NCBI GenBank assembly: GCA_002796125.1
Contig: PCWA01000092.1
Location: 1 to 60,038 of the forward strand
Source: Candidatus Ghiorseimicrobium undicola
Lineage (GTDB): Bacteria; Omnitrophota; Gorgyraeia; Ghiorseimicrobiales; Ghiorseimicrobiaceae
Direction of reading: 5' to 3'
DNA length: 60,038 nt
Part shown: piece after piece, positions 7,684 through 16,261 of the stretch
Position numbering within the stretch: position 1 is the stretch's first letter
Layout: each line of letters starts with the position of its first letter
Position numbers and translations under genes: made by a program
The notes under the pieces: generated by a model
Databases searched by the model: none
What the model was told of the DNA's origin: nothing
The model's input: the letters and a program-made list of their open reading frames with translations, nothing else

Positions 7684-8868
7684 ATGAATAAACAAGAGAT
7701 ATTTCAGGCTTATAATGATTATATCATGCCTACTTATGCGCGGCTGCCTTATATTTTCGTAAAAGGCAAGGGCGCGAAATTAGTGGATATTGATTCCAAA
7801 GAATACCTGGATTTTTTTCCAGGCTGGGGAGTTTCAAATTTAGGGCACTGCCATCACAAAGTAGTTTCTTCCGTGCGGGAGCAGGCAGGTAAATTAATAC
7901 ATTTACCTAATAATTTTTATTCTCTTCAGCAGGCGCAATTAGCAAAAGAGCTTATATCTGTTGCTTTCGCGGGCAAGGTTTTCTTTTGTAACTCCGGAGC
8001 GGAGGCGAATGAGGCGGCGATAAAACTTTCCCGTGTCTTCGGAGAGGGCAGGCGTTTTGAAATAATAACATTTGAGAATTCTTTTCATGGCAGGACGCTT
8101 GCTTGTGTATCTGCTACCGGGCAGCCGAAATACCAAGAGGGATTCGCGCCTCTGGTGCCGGAATTTAAGATAGTGCCGTTTAATGATATAGAGGCGGTAA
8201 AGAAAGCAATAAGCCCGAAAACTGTTGCTATAATGCTTGAGCTTGTGCAGGGTGAAGGAGGAATAAATGTCGCAGAAAAAGATTTTGTTAGGCAGTTGCG
8301 CCGGATATGCGATACGGACAAGCTTCTTTTAATAGTGGATGAGGTGCAAACCGGAATAGGCAGGACAGCTAAAATGTTTGCCTATCAGCATTATGGCATA
8401 GCCCCCGATATTATGACCCTTGCCAAGGCTTTAGGCGGAGGGATGCCAATAGGGGTGATGATGGCTAAAAAGGAGATAGCGGACTTGTTAAGGCCGGGTA
8501 TGCATGCTTCTACTTTCGGAGGAAGCCCTTTAGTATGTAAGGCGGCGCTTTCCGTACTGCGCGCGATAAGGAAAGAAAAATTATTAAATAAAGCTGAAGA
8601 TTCGGCAGTATATTTAAATAAAAAGTTAGCTTTTTTAAAAGATAGATATAAAACAATCAAAGAAATACGCGGATTAGGCCTGATGCTGGGTTTAGATCTC
8701 AACATAGACGGCTCGGCTATCGCAGGCGCCTGCCTTAAAAAAGGCTTGATTATTAATTGTACTCATCGTACAGTATTAAGGATGATGCCGGCGCTGGATG
8801 TTAGTAAAAAACAAATTGATAAGGCCGTAAAAATCCTTGATGCCGTATTATCGGAAAAGGCGCTTTAG
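7684..8868 (+). CDS. argD: Acetylornithine aminotransferase
   Basis: 394 residues, class-III PLP aminotransferase. 'FCNSGAEANEAAIKLSR', 'ENSFHGRTLACVSATGQ', 'LLIVDEVQTGIGRT' and the PLP lysine in 'TLAKALGGGMPIG' are all present. It converts N-acetylglutamate semialdehyde to N-acetylornithine. Related enzymes also act on succinyl-DAP, but this genome has dapL, so that role is not needed here. The ATG at 7684 directly follows the AT-rich repeat and lacks a clear RBS. Confidence 0.93.
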   Translation: MNKQEIFQAYNDYIMPTYARLPYIFVKGKGAKLVDIDSKEYLDFFPGWGVSNLGHCHHKVVSSVREQAGKLIHLPNNFYSLQQAQLAKELISVAFAGKVFFCNSGAEANEAAIKLSRVFGEGRRFEIITFENSFHGRTLACVSATGQPKYQEGFAPLVPEFKIVPFNDIEAVKKAISPKTVAIMLELVQGEGGINVAEKDFVRQLRRICDTDKLLLIVDEVQTGIGRTAKMFAYQHYGIAPDIMTLAKALGGGMPIGVMMAKKEIADLLRPGMHASTFGGSPLVCKAALSVLRAIRKEKLLNKAEDSAVYLNKKLAFLKDRYKTIKEIRGLGLMLGLDLNIDGSAIAGACLKKGLIINCTHRTVLRMMPALDVSKKQIDKAVKILDAVLSEKAL

Positions 8869-8916
8869 CAAAGCGTATTTTTTTAACCAATAAGAATTAA
8901 TACCCGCTGAAAACTT

Positions 8917-9828
8917 ATGAAACACCTGATATCGATTAAATACTTAAACCTTAAAGAGATCAATAGTATTTTTGCGATCGCCCAAGACGCAAAGAAAAAC
9001 AGGCGTAAGTATTCCGCGCTGCTTGCGGGAAAAAATATCGCCCTCATTTTTCAAAAACCATCGTTACGCACCAGGGTGTCTTTTGAGGTGGGTATAAGGC
9101 AGTTAGGCGGTAACTGTGTTTATCTTGGCTGTAACGAAATAAATTTAGGCGTCAGAGAAGCGGTTTCCGATGTGGCAAAGACACTCTCGCGGTATGTGGA
9201 TGGTATCGTGCTAAGGACTTTTGCCCATGAATACGTAGTTGAGCTGGCAAAATGTTCAAGCATCCCGGTAATAAACGGTTTATCCGATTTATTGCATCCC
9301 TGCCAGGCGCTATCGGATATTTTTACGATAAAGGAAAAGTTCAGGAAGCTGAATAAAGTTGTGCTGTCTTTTGTCGGCGATGGCAATAACGTCTGCAACA
9401 GCCTTTTATATTTATGCGCGAGCTTAGGGATGACATTGAACATTGCCTGCCCTGAGAATTACGCCCCGCAGCACCATGTAGTTGAGGAAGCAAAAGATAT
9501 CGCAAAGGCATCGGGGGCAAAAATAAATATTTCTCATGATGCGGATTTAGCCGTTAAGGACGCCGATGTGGTTTACACTGATGTATGGACCAGCATGGGT
9601 CAGGAGGCTGAGAAGGCGGAGAGATTGAAGGCGTTCAATAAATTCCAGATAAATGAGGCGCTGTTGGCTTTGGCCAATAAAGATTGCCTGGTTATGCATT
9701 GTCTGCCGGCGCATCGGGGAGAAGAAATAACCGATGCCGTATTAGACGGCAAGAATTCCATTGTTTTTGACCAGGCTGAAAACAGGCTGCATGTTCAAAA
9801 AGCGATATTGATTAAATTGTTTAAATGA
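8917..9828 (+). CDS. argF: Ornithine carbamoyltransferase
   Basis: 303 residues. The carbamoyl-phosphate motif is 'KPSLRTRVSFEVG'. 'HPCQALSDIFT' and the ornithine-binding 'MHCLPAHRGEEI' are present. It makes citrulline from ornithine and carbamoyl phosphate. The length is standard. The stop codon abuts a REP-like palindrome at 9829, and a further 360 bp of repeats separates it from argG. Confidence 0.95.
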   Translation: MKHLISIKYLNLKEINSIFAIAQDAKKNRRKYSALLAGKNIALIFQKPSLRTRVSFEVGIRQLGGNCVYLGCNEINLGVREAVSDVAKTLSRYVDGIVLRTFAHEYVVELAKCSSIPVINGLSDLLHPCQALSDIFTIKEKFRKLNKVVLSFVGDGNNVCNSLLYLCASLGMTLNIACPENYAPQHHVVEEAKDIAKASGAKINISHDADLAVKDADVVYTDVWTSMGQEAEKAERLKAFNKFQINEALLALANKDCLVMHCLPAHRGEEITDAVLDGKNSIVFDQAENRLHVQKAILIKLFK

Positions 9829-9871
9829 GGACATAACTTATGGAGCGTAAGCGAACATAAGTTATCTGTCC
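9829..9871 (+). repeat. REP-like 43-bp palindrome, copy B
   Basis: GGACATAACTTATG / CATAAGTTATctGTCC surround the loop GAGCGTAAGCGAA. The first base follows the argF TGA directly. Between this and the next element (9872-9987) are a CTTGCTTAAGCAAG palindrome and a GGGGTAAATT/AATTTACCCC hairpin, with no gene. Confidence 0.85.
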
Positions 9872-9987
9872 GAATTTATCTCCTTGCTTAAGCAAGGGGT
9901 AAATTCTCTTGCGATAATTTACCCCTTAAGCTTCGGAGTAGATTAGAATTTAGTTTATGATAAATACGGCTTAACTCCGAACCTACC

Positions 9988-10038
9988 CGCAGCGTGCGCA
10001 GGAAATTTCTCCGAAATTTCCAAGCGTTTACGCAAGGG
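9988..10038 (+). repeat. Second intergenic repeat family, copy 1
   Basis: It starts CGCAGCGTGCGCA and carries the perfect hairpin GGAAATTTC-tcc-GAAATTTCC before AAGCGTTTACGCAAGG. An almost identical copy lies at 11411-11461, also next to a REP-like element. Confidence 0.8.
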
Positions 10039-10058
10039 ATATTGGATAACATTGGCGA

Positions 10059-10101
10059 GGACATAACTTATGGAGCGTAAGCGAACATAGGTTATTCGTC
10101 C
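10059..10101 (+). repeat. REP-like 43-bp palindrome, copy C
   Basis: It has the same stem and the same loop orientation as copy B, with small changes in the 3' arm (CATAGGTTATTCGTCC). Confidence 0.85.
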
Positions 10102-10107
10102 GAACTT

Positions 10108-10168
10108 ACCCCGAGAAGCAGCAAGTAGATTTCGAAGAAATATACGCAGCGCTTTGCTTCCGGGGTAG
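10108..10168 (+). repeat. Inverted repeat upstream of argG
   Basis: ACCCCGAGAAGCA (10108-10120) pairs with TGCTTCCGGGGT (about 10155-10167) around a ~35-nt loop, with one bulge. The 3' arm ends CGGGGTAGGA, the same string that precedes argB. Initiation of argG is 23 nt downstream. Confidence 0.55.
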
Positions 10169-10190
10169 GATGATATTGAGGGAGAAGTAG

Positions 10191-11357
10191 ATGAAAAAAG
10201 TTGTGCTTGCTTATTCCGGCGGCTTGGATACCTCTGTCTGCGTCAAATGGCTGAAGGATCGGGGATACGAAGTTGTCTGTTTTATCGCCGACGTAGGCCA
10301 GGGGGATAATTTTTCTTTAGTCAGGAAAAGGGCGCTCAAGACCGGGGCATCGAAAGTTTACGTAAAGGATTTAAAAAAAGAGTTTATTTCAGGCTTTATA
10401 TTTCCCGCCTTATGCGCTAACGCGGTCTACGAAGGTAAATATTTTCTGGCAACGGCATTATCGCGGCCTTTAATCGGCAAATATCTGGTGGATATCGCCA
10501 AAAAAGAGGGGGCAGGATATATCGCTCATGGCTGTACCGGTAAAGGCAATGACCAGGTGCGTATTGAGGTAACCGCGGCAATTTTGGCGCCTAAGCTTAA
10601 GGTTGTCGCTCCTGTGCGGGTTTGGGAGTTTAAATCACGGGAAGAAGAGATGGATTATGCCCGGGAGAAAAAAATCCCCGTGGATATAACCAGGAGGAAA
10701 CCGTATAGTTTGGATAAAAATATATGGGGGGTAAGTATAGAATGCGGCGTCTTGGAGGATCCCTGGAAGGAGCCTCCGGATGATGCCTATCAGATGACCA
10801 AAAGCGTTGCGCGGGCAGCGAGTGCGCCGAAATATATAGAAATTTGCTTTGAGCAGGGGATTCCTTGCTATATCAACGGTAAATATGTTGAGGGCGAGGA
10901 ATTACTTAAGCGGCTAAACAAACTTGGCGGAGATTACGGCGTTGGCCGTTCCGATTTAGTGGAAAGCCGCCTTGTGGGCATAAAATCAAGGGAAGTTTAT
11001 GAGGCGCCGGCAGCAGTAATACTTTCTGAGGCGCATAGGGCGCTTGAAAATTTAGTATTGGACAGAGACCTTTTGCATTTTAAGGAGATGATCAGCTTAA
11101 AGTATTCAGAGCTGATTTATAACGGCCTCTGGTATTCACCGTTGAAGCTCGCGTTGGATAAATTTATTAGCCAGACCCAGAAAAAGGTAACCGGCACGGT
11201 GCGTCTGAAATTACACAAAGGCAATTGTTCCGTGGTCGGACGCCGCTCGGATTATTCGCTGTATAAGAAAGAGCTGGCTACATATTCAAAAGAAGATAAA
11301 TTTGACCAGAGCCTGGCGGAAGGATTTATTAAGATCTGGGCAATGCCTTTTAAATGA
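10191..11357 (+). CDS. argG: Argininosuccinate synthase
   Basis: 388 residues. The ATP pyrophosphatase loop is 'VLAYSGGLDTSVCVKWL'. 'YIAHGCTGKGNDQVRIE' and 'NIWGVSIECGVLEDP' are family signatures. It joins citrulline and aspartate with ATP to argininosuccinate. The start is ATG with GAGGGAGAAG upstream. The length is near the ~400-residue norm. The stop codon abuts REP-like copy D. Confidence 0.96.
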   Translation: MKKVVLAYSGGLDTSVCVKWLKDRGYEVVCFIADVGQGDNFSLVRKRALKTGASKVYVKDLKKEFISGFIFPALCANAVYEGKYFLATALSRPLIGKYLVDIAKKEGAGYIAHGCTGKGNDQVRIEVTAAILAPKLKVVAPVRVWEFKSREEEMDYAREKKIPVDITRRKPYSLDKNIWGVSIECGVLEDPWKEPPDDAYQMTKSVARAASAPKYIEICFEQGIPCYINGKYVEGEELLKRLNKLGGDYGVGRSDLVESRLVGIKSREVYEAPAAVILSEAHRALENLVLDRDLLHFKEMISLKYSELIYNGLWYSPLKLALDKFISQTQKKVTGTVRLKLHKGNCSVVGRRSDYSLYKKELATYSKEDKFDQSLAEGFIKIWAMPFK

Positions 11358-11400
11358 GGACATAACTTATGTTCGCTTACGCTCCATAAGTTATCTGTCC
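11358..11400 (+). repeat. REP-like 43-bp palindrome, copy D (loop inverted)
   Basis: The stem matches copies B and C, but the loop reads TTCGCTTACGCTC, the reverse complement of theirs. The outer GGACATAAC and GTTATctGTCC arms keep their orientation, so only the centre is flipped. Confidence 0.85.
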
Positions 11401-11410
11401 GAATTTATTC

Positions 11411-11461
11411 CGCAGCGTGCGCAGGAAATTTCTTTGAAATTTCCAAGCGTTTACGCAAGGA
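11411..11461 (+). repeat. Second intergenic repeat family, copy 2
   Basis: Near-identical to 9988-10038, with hairpin GGAAATTTCtttGAAATTTCC. It again lies a few bases after a REP-like palindrome, so the two elements may travel as a unit. Confidence 0.8.
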
Positions 11462-11514
11462 AAGATGACGACAGTTAGAAATAGAAAAGTAAAATCAAAA
11501 TAAAAGAGGAGCTC

Positions 11515-12867
11515 ATGGCAAAGAAACTATGGGGCGGAAGGTTTAGTAAAAAGACAGACCCGTTAGTGGAAGAATTTACTAAATCTATCCAGTATGATTA
11601 TAAGTTGGCTAAATATGACTTGCTTGGCTCTATGGCGCATATAGAAATATTAAAAAAAGCCGAATATTTAACTTCTGCTGAAGCAAATAAGCTTTTAGAA
11701 GGATTGGATTCTATTTATGATGCCGTTGAAGAGAAGAAGTTTAAATTTGACAAAAAATGCGAGGATATACATACTGCTATCCAGAATTCATTACAAAAAA
11801 AAGTTGGTGATCTGGCTTTAAAATTGCATACCGCAAGGTCAAGGAATGATCAAGTAGTGTTTGCCACAAAGATGTATTCTAAGATGGAATTAGCCAAATT
11901 AAATATTGTTATTGCAGAATTAGGCAATGTTTTGATAAAACTTGGAAAAAATAATAGCGAGGTTGTTATTCCCGGATTCACCCATATGCAGCATGCCCAG
12001 CCGGTTTACCTATCGGATTATCTTCATGCCTACTGTGAAATGCTGGATAGGGATATTAAACGGTTGGGTCGCATTGAAAATGATATAAAAATATGTATGG
12101 GTGCCGGCGCTCTTGCCGGAACTCCTATTAATGCCGAAGAATATAAAATAAAAGCCGAAGAATTTATAAAAGAATCAAAAATTGGCGAAGCTTTTAATGT
12201 GCAAGCGGTCTCTAATTCTCTGGATGCGGTCAGCGACCGGGATTTTGTGATTGAGATAATCAGCGCTTTATCAATTTTGAGCATGCATTTATCGCGGCTG
12301 GCGGAGGATTTGATTATCTGGTCAACCAAAGAATTTGATTTTGTGGAGATTGATGAGGCATTTTGCACGGGAAGTTCGCTTATGCCGCAGAAAAAAAATG
12401 CTGATGTTTTGGAATTAGTGAGGGGTTATGCCGGACGGCTTTACGGTAATTTAGTCAGTGTTCTGACAATGATGAAGGGCCTGCCGCTAACCTACAACAG
12501 AGATATGCAGCTGGATAAGGAACCGTTGTTTAATTCTTTTGAGATAGTATCGAGCGAACTAAGGGTTTTAGCCGGTTTGGTTAAAACGTTAAAATTTAAT
12601 AAAGAAAAAATTGCCGAACACCTAAAAGACGAGTCGTTATATGCCACGGACTTAGTGTATTATTTGGTAGATAGAGGTATTGCTTTTAAAAACGCGCATA
12701 CGGCTATCGGAAAATTAATTAAATATTCTCTGGATAATGATATTTTAATAAAAGATATGCCGGAGAGCCTGTTAAAAAAATTCAGTAATAAGATTATTAA
12801 AAAGGAATTCGTTAAATTATTTGATCCCTTAGTCTCAGTCAAGTCAAAAAAGTCTATTAAAAGGTGA
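11515..12867 (+). CDS. argH: Argininosuccinate lyase
   Basis: 450 residues of the fumarase/aspartase superfamily. It begins 'KLWGGRFSKKTDPLVEEF', has 'HTARSRNDQV' and 'GFTHMQHAQPV', and carries the signature loop 'GSSLMPQKKNADVLELVRG' with the catalytic Ser. It splits argininosuccinate into arginine and fumarate. GAGGAG lies 5 nt before the ATG. It is the last arginine gene of the run. Confidence 0.96.
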   Translation: MAKKLWGGRFSKKTDPLVEEFTKSIQYDYKLAKYDLLGSMAHIEILKKAEYLTSAEANKLLEGLDSIYDAVEEKKFKFDKKCEDIHTAIQNSLQKKVGDLALKLHTARSRNDQVVFATKMYSKMELAKLNIVIAELGNVLIKLGKNNSEVVIPGFTHMQHAQPVYLSDYLHAYCEMLDRDIKRLGRIENDIKICMGAGALAGTPINAEEYKIKAEEFIKESKIGEAFNVQAVSNSLDAVSDRDFVIEIISALSILSMHLSRLAEDLIIWSTKEFDFVEIDEAFCTGSSLMPQKKNADVLELVRGYAGRLYGNLVSVLTMMKGLPLTYNRDMQLDKEPLFNSFEIVSSELRVLAGLVKTLKFNKEKIAEHLKDESLYATDLVYYLVDRGIAFKNAHTAIGKLIKYSLDNDILIKDMPESLLKKFSNKIIKKEFVKLFDPLVSVKSKKSIKR

Positions 12868-12882
12868 TTCAAAGCAGGGCTT

Positions 12883-13111
12883 ATGAAATATGACCATGTA
12901 TTCCAGCTGCTTTCTTATATATCAAAAAAGAAAAACATAACTTTTATATTGATTGGGGGATTTGCGGTTAATTATTACAAGTACGCCCGGATATTATTAA
13001 CTTAGCAAAGATTAACAGTTTTGATATAAAGGGTGATAAATTTCATGAATTGTGTTCAAAATTCGCCACCGAAGAGATTTATCAGAAAATTTTAAAGACT
13101 ATTAATGGATA
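12883..13111 (+). pseudogene. Decayed nucleotidyltransferase-like gene with internal deletion
   Basis: From the ATG at 12883 the reading 'FILIGGFAVNYYKYAR' resembles the N-terminus of small MNT/AbiEii-like nucleotidyltransferases. It is cut off by a stop at about 13003. Another frame then reads 'INLAKINSFDIKGDKFHEL' and onward to a stop at 13109-13111, resembling the C-terminus of such a protein. The middle, with the catalytic Asp residues, is missing and the frames no longer match. I infer an out-of-frame internal deletion. Confidence 0.5.
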
Positions 13112-13278
13112 ATCTTAATCTGCCGATAATTAAATTACCCATTTTTAAAACTAAGCCATTATCAATGGATGAGTACCTGCGATTTATTGCCTTTAATTTA
13201 AAATATACGGCGGATATAAAGACAGGGCGGCGTTTGAAAAGGGAAACTTTTGTGAATGCGCCGTTTGTATTAAGGTAA
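13105..13278 (+). CDS. Small hypothetical protein overlapping the nucleotidyltransferase remnant
   Basis: A 57-residue ORF too short for the track. It begins 'MDNLNLPIIKLPIFKT', is mostly polar with a basic centre 'KTGRRLKRETF', and ends 7 nt before lysA. Its ATG overlaps the stop of the decayed nucleotidyltransferase by a few bases, as in a translationally coupled pair. It was probably the partner of that gene. No family recognised, and it may no longer be functional. Confidence 0.4.
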   Translation: MDNLNLPIIKLPIFKTKPLSMDEYLRFIAFNLKYTADIKTGRRLKRETFVNAPFVLR

Positions 13279-13285
13279 AAATATT

Positions 13286-14557
13286 ATGCACGAGTTTAAA
13301 TATAAAAATAACCATCTTTACTGCGAGAACATAAAAATAGAGGATTTGGCAAAGAAATTCGGCACACCGCTTTATGTCTATAGCTACCATACTTTAATTG
13401 ACCATTTTTTCAAATTAAAGAATGCTTTTAAACCGGTTGATCCGCTTATTTGCTATTCGGTTAAGGCGAATTCGAACCTTGCGATATTAAAAGCATTGGT
13501 AGATAAGGGCGCCGGACTAGATATCGTATCAGGCGGGGAGCTTTACCGTGCGAAGGCCTCCGGCGTTGATGCGAAAAAAATAGTTTACGCCTCTGTCGGG
13601 AAGACAGAGGAGGAAATAGAAAAAGCCATACGGCACGGTATTTTATTCTTTAACGTTGAGTCTATCCCGGAGCTTGAGCTGATAAATAAAGTCGCCTGCC
13701 GGCTGGGGGCAAAGACAAATGTAGCCATACGCATTAATCCGGATGTTGAGCCGAAAACTCATAAGTATATTACTACAGGAAAACTTACCAATAAATTCGG
13801 CATTGATTTTGAAACCGCGCGGATTATATTTCTCTCAAATAATGAATTGCCGCATCTTGACATATGCGGTATACACATGCATATCGGCTCGCAAATAACT
13901 GACAGTGCTCCTTATATCGCCGCGCTTAAAAAGATTGTTAAGTTTATCGGCGAATTAAAAAAGAGGGGCATAAATTTAAAATATTTAAATATCGGCGGAG
14001 GGCTGGGGATAATTTACAATAAAGAAACGCCGCAGACGGCCAAGGAATTTAGCCGTAAAATTATACCGGTTTTAAAGAGTACGGGACTTAAAATTATCAT
14101 GGAGCCGGGAAGGTTCATCGCTGGAAATTCCGGCGTATTGATTACTAAAGTATTGTATATGAAAAAGACGCCGCTTAAAAATTTTATCATAGTGGATGGC
14201 GCGATGAATGACCTTGTGCGGCCCAGCCTCTATGGCGCCTATCACGAGATACTGCCGCTCTATAATCCTGCCGGCAGCAAGCGCATTAACATTAAGTATG
14301 ATGTAGTCGGGCCTATTTGCGAGTCGGGAGATTTTCTGGCAAAAGACAGGGCGGTGTCGAAAATATCGGCAGGAGAATACCTGGCAGTTATGTCATGCGG
14401 CGCGTATGGATTCACTATGAGCAGTAATTATAATTCAAGGCCGCGGGCATGCGAGGCGCTGGTTATAAAAAATAAGGCATTTATGATCCGTAAAAGGGAA
14501 AGCGATAAGGACTTGATTCGCAACGAACATGTGCCAAATTTCCTTTTAGGTTTCTAG
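13286..14557 (+). CDS. lysA: Diaminopimelate decarboxylase
   Basis: 423 residues, fold-type III PLP enzyme. The PLP lysine is in 'YSVKANSNLAIL'. 'HMHIGSQI', 'LNIGGGLGI' and 'MEPGRFIAGNSG' line the active site, and 'CESGDFLAKDR' supplies the catalytic Cys across the dimer. It decarboxylates meso-DAP to lysine. It is followed after 2 nt by dapF and heads a DAP/lysine operon running to dapL. Confidence 0.96.
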   Translation: MHEFKYKNNHLYCENIKIEDLAKKFGTPLYVYSYHTLIDHFFKLKNAFKPVDPLICYSVKANSNLAILKALVDKGAGLDIVSGGELYRAKASGVDAKKIVYASVGKTEEEIEKAIRHGILFFNVESIPELELINKVACRLGAKTNVAIRINPDVEPKTHKYITTGKLTNKFGIDFETARIIFLSNNELPHLDICGIHMHIGSQITDSAPYIAALKKIVKFIGELKKRGINLKYLNIGGGLGIIYNKETPQTAKEFSRKIIPVLKSTGLKIIMEPGRFIAGNSGVLITKVLYMKKTPLKNFIIVDGAMNDLVRPSLYGAYHEILPLYNPAGSKRINIKYDVVGPICESGDFLAKDRAVSKISAGEYLAVMSCGAYGFTMSSNYNSRPRACEALVIKNKAFMIRKRESDKDLIRNEHVPNFLLGF

Positions 14558-14559
14558 AG

Positions 14560-15381
14560 ATGAAGAAAATGAGCTTCACAAAGATGGTCGCCAGCGGTAA
14601 TGATTTTTTAATTATAGACCAAAGGCCAAAGGCCAAAGACCAAAGGTTATTTATCTTAGCCAAAAAGATGTGCGACAGGAAATACGGCGCCGGGGCTGAC
14701 GGCCTGCTTATTTTGGAAAAGTCTAAAAAAGCCGATGTTAAAATGCGTATATTTAATGCCGACGGCTCGGAGGCGGAGATGTGCGGCAATGGAGCGCGTT
14801 GCGCGGCGCTCTATAGAGTCATAGAGCCGAAGAGCCAAAGAGTTAAAGCTAAAATTAAGATAGAGACGAAAGCAGGGATTATCGAGGCAGAGATAGGCGG
14901 TGATAGAGTAAGAATTAAGCTGACTGACCCGAAAAACATAAAATTAGGTATTCCGCTTAAGGTTAAAAACCGTCAGGTAAAAGTTAATTTTATCAATACG
15001 GGTGTGCCGCATGCGGTTATTTTTGTCGAGGGCGTGGATAAAATTGCGGTAGAAGATATCGGCAGAGAAATACGCCATCATAAGAAGTTTATGCCCGCGG
15101 GTACAAATGTGAATTTTGTGGAAATACTAAATGATGATTCCATCAAAGTGCGTACCTATGAAAGGGGCGTAGAAGATGAGACGCTTGCCTGCGGAACAGG
15201 CAGTGTCGCCTCTGCCCTATTGTACGCCTTGCGTTATACGCCGAAAGCCGGCAGGATAAATGTATTTACCCGAAGCGGAGAAAAGCTAAAAGTTTATTTT
15301 GATTTCTCCGGCGGGGCGGCCACAAATGTCTGGCTTGAGGGCAGTGCTAAAAAAGTCTATGGAGGTATCTATTATGCTTAA
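14560..15381 (+). CDS. dapF: Diaminopimelate epimerase
   Basis: 273 residues. 'MVASGNDFLIID' is the N-terminal motif. The two catalytic Cys are in 'EMCGNGARCAALY' and 'LACGTGSVASAL'. It converts LL-DAP to meso-DAP, the substrate of LysA and of peptidoglycan synthesis. Oddly, residues ~20-29 ('QRPKAKDQRL') are encoded by a tandem repeat of GCCAAAG-like heptamers (14617-14646), in a loop that varies in the family. Its last 8 nt overlap dapA. Confidence 0.95.
   Translation: MKKMSFTKMVASGNDFLIIDQRPKAKDQRLFILAKKMCDRKYGAGADGLLILEKSKKADVKMRIFNADGSEAEMCGNGARCAALYRVIEPKSQRVKAKIKIETKAGIIEAEIGGDRVRIKLTDPKNIKLGIPLKVKNRQVKVNFINTGVPHAVIFVEGVDKIAVEDIGREIRHHKKFMPAGTNVNFVEILNDDSIKVRTYERGVEDETLACGTGSVASALLYALRYTPKAGRINVFTRSGEKLKVYFDFSGGAATNVWLEGSAKKVYGGIYYA
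14617..14646 (+). repeat. Heptanucleotide tandem repeat inside dapF
   Basis: Four units of (G/A)(C)CAAAG(G) in a row: GACCAAAG, GCCAAAG, GCCAAAG, ACCAAAGG. Loss or gain of one 7-bp unit would shift the dapF frame. Confidence 0.8.
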
Positions 15382-16261
15382 AGGCTCGATTGTCGCGCTG
15401 GTGACGCCTTTTACCGACGGCGCCAAGAAAATAGATGAGGAATGCCTAAAAGAGCTTGTTGATTTCCATATTAAGGGCGGCACAGACGCTATCTTGACCT
15501 CCGGCACGACAGGAGAATCGGCAACCCTTGATTATGCCGAGCATGAACGCGTGACTGAAATCTGCGTACGCCACGCAAATGGAAGAATTCCGGTTATTGC
15601 CGGCACCGGCTCTAATTCTACGAGCGAGGCAATAATGCTTACTCAGCATGCCAAAAAAGCGGGAGCGGCGGCGGCGCTTCTTGTTTCTCCTTACTATAAC
15701 AAGCCAACGCAAAAAGGCCTCTACCTGCATTTTAAGGCAATCGCCGATTCCGTAGGGGATTTCCCCATAATACTTTATAATATCGCATCGCGTACCGGAA
15801 TAAATATTGAGCCGGAGACGACGTCAAAGCTGGCAGAGAATTGCAAGAATATAGTGGCGGTTAAGGAGGCCTCCGGCAACTTGGATCAGATGTCGCGTAC
15901 AATAGGCATCTGTCCTAAGGATTTTATTTTGCTCTCAGGAGATGATTCGCTCACTTTGCCTATTCTCAGCATAGGTGGAACAGGTGTTATTTCGGTTGTC
16001 GCAAATATTATTCCCAAGGAAGTGAAGGCGATGATTTCCGCATTTGAGAAAAATGATATAAAAAAGGCGCAAGCCCTGCACCAAAAAATGCTACCTTTGA
16101 TTAAGGCGATGTTTATAGAAACTAACCCTATACCTGTTAAGACCGCAATGGGTTTGATGAAAATGTGTTCGCCTGATTTAAGGCTTCCTATGTGTGAAAT
16201 GGGCGCGGAAAATCTAAAAAAACTAAAAAGAGTCCTGAAAGATTACAGGTTGATAAAATGA
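15374..16261 (+). CDS. dapA: 4-hydroxy-tetrahydrodipicolinate synthase
   Basis: 295 residues from the ATG at 15374 ('MLKGSIVALVTPF'). The track start at 15299 lies inside dapF and is rejected, because GGAGG at 15361-15365 serves the later ATG. The TIM-barrel enzyme shows 'LTSGTTGESATL', Tyr in 'LLVSPYYNKPTQ', and the Schiff-base Lys in 'IVAVKEASGNL'. It condenses pyruvate with aspartate semialdehyde. It overlaps dapF by 8 nt and dapB by 4 nt, so translation is likely coupled. Confidence 0.95.
   Translation: MLKGSIVALVTPFTDGAKKIDEECLKELVDFHIKGGTDAILTSGTTGESATLDYAEHERVTEICVRHANGRIPVIAGTGSNSTSEAIMLTQHAKKAGAAAALLVSPYYNKPTQKGLYLHFKAIADSVGDFPIILYNIASRTGINIEPETTSKLAENCKNIVAVKEASGNLDQMSRTIGICPKDFILLSGDDSLTLPILSIGGTGVISVVANIIPKEVKAMISAFEKNDIKKAQALHQKMLPLIKAMFIETNPIPVKTAMGLMKMCSPDLRLPMCEMGAENLKKLKRVLKDYRLIK

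Noticed and set aside
7684-8868. argD as a dual-function succinyl-DAP aminotransferase (DapC)
   Set aside because: The window contains dapL, which bypasses the succinylase route.
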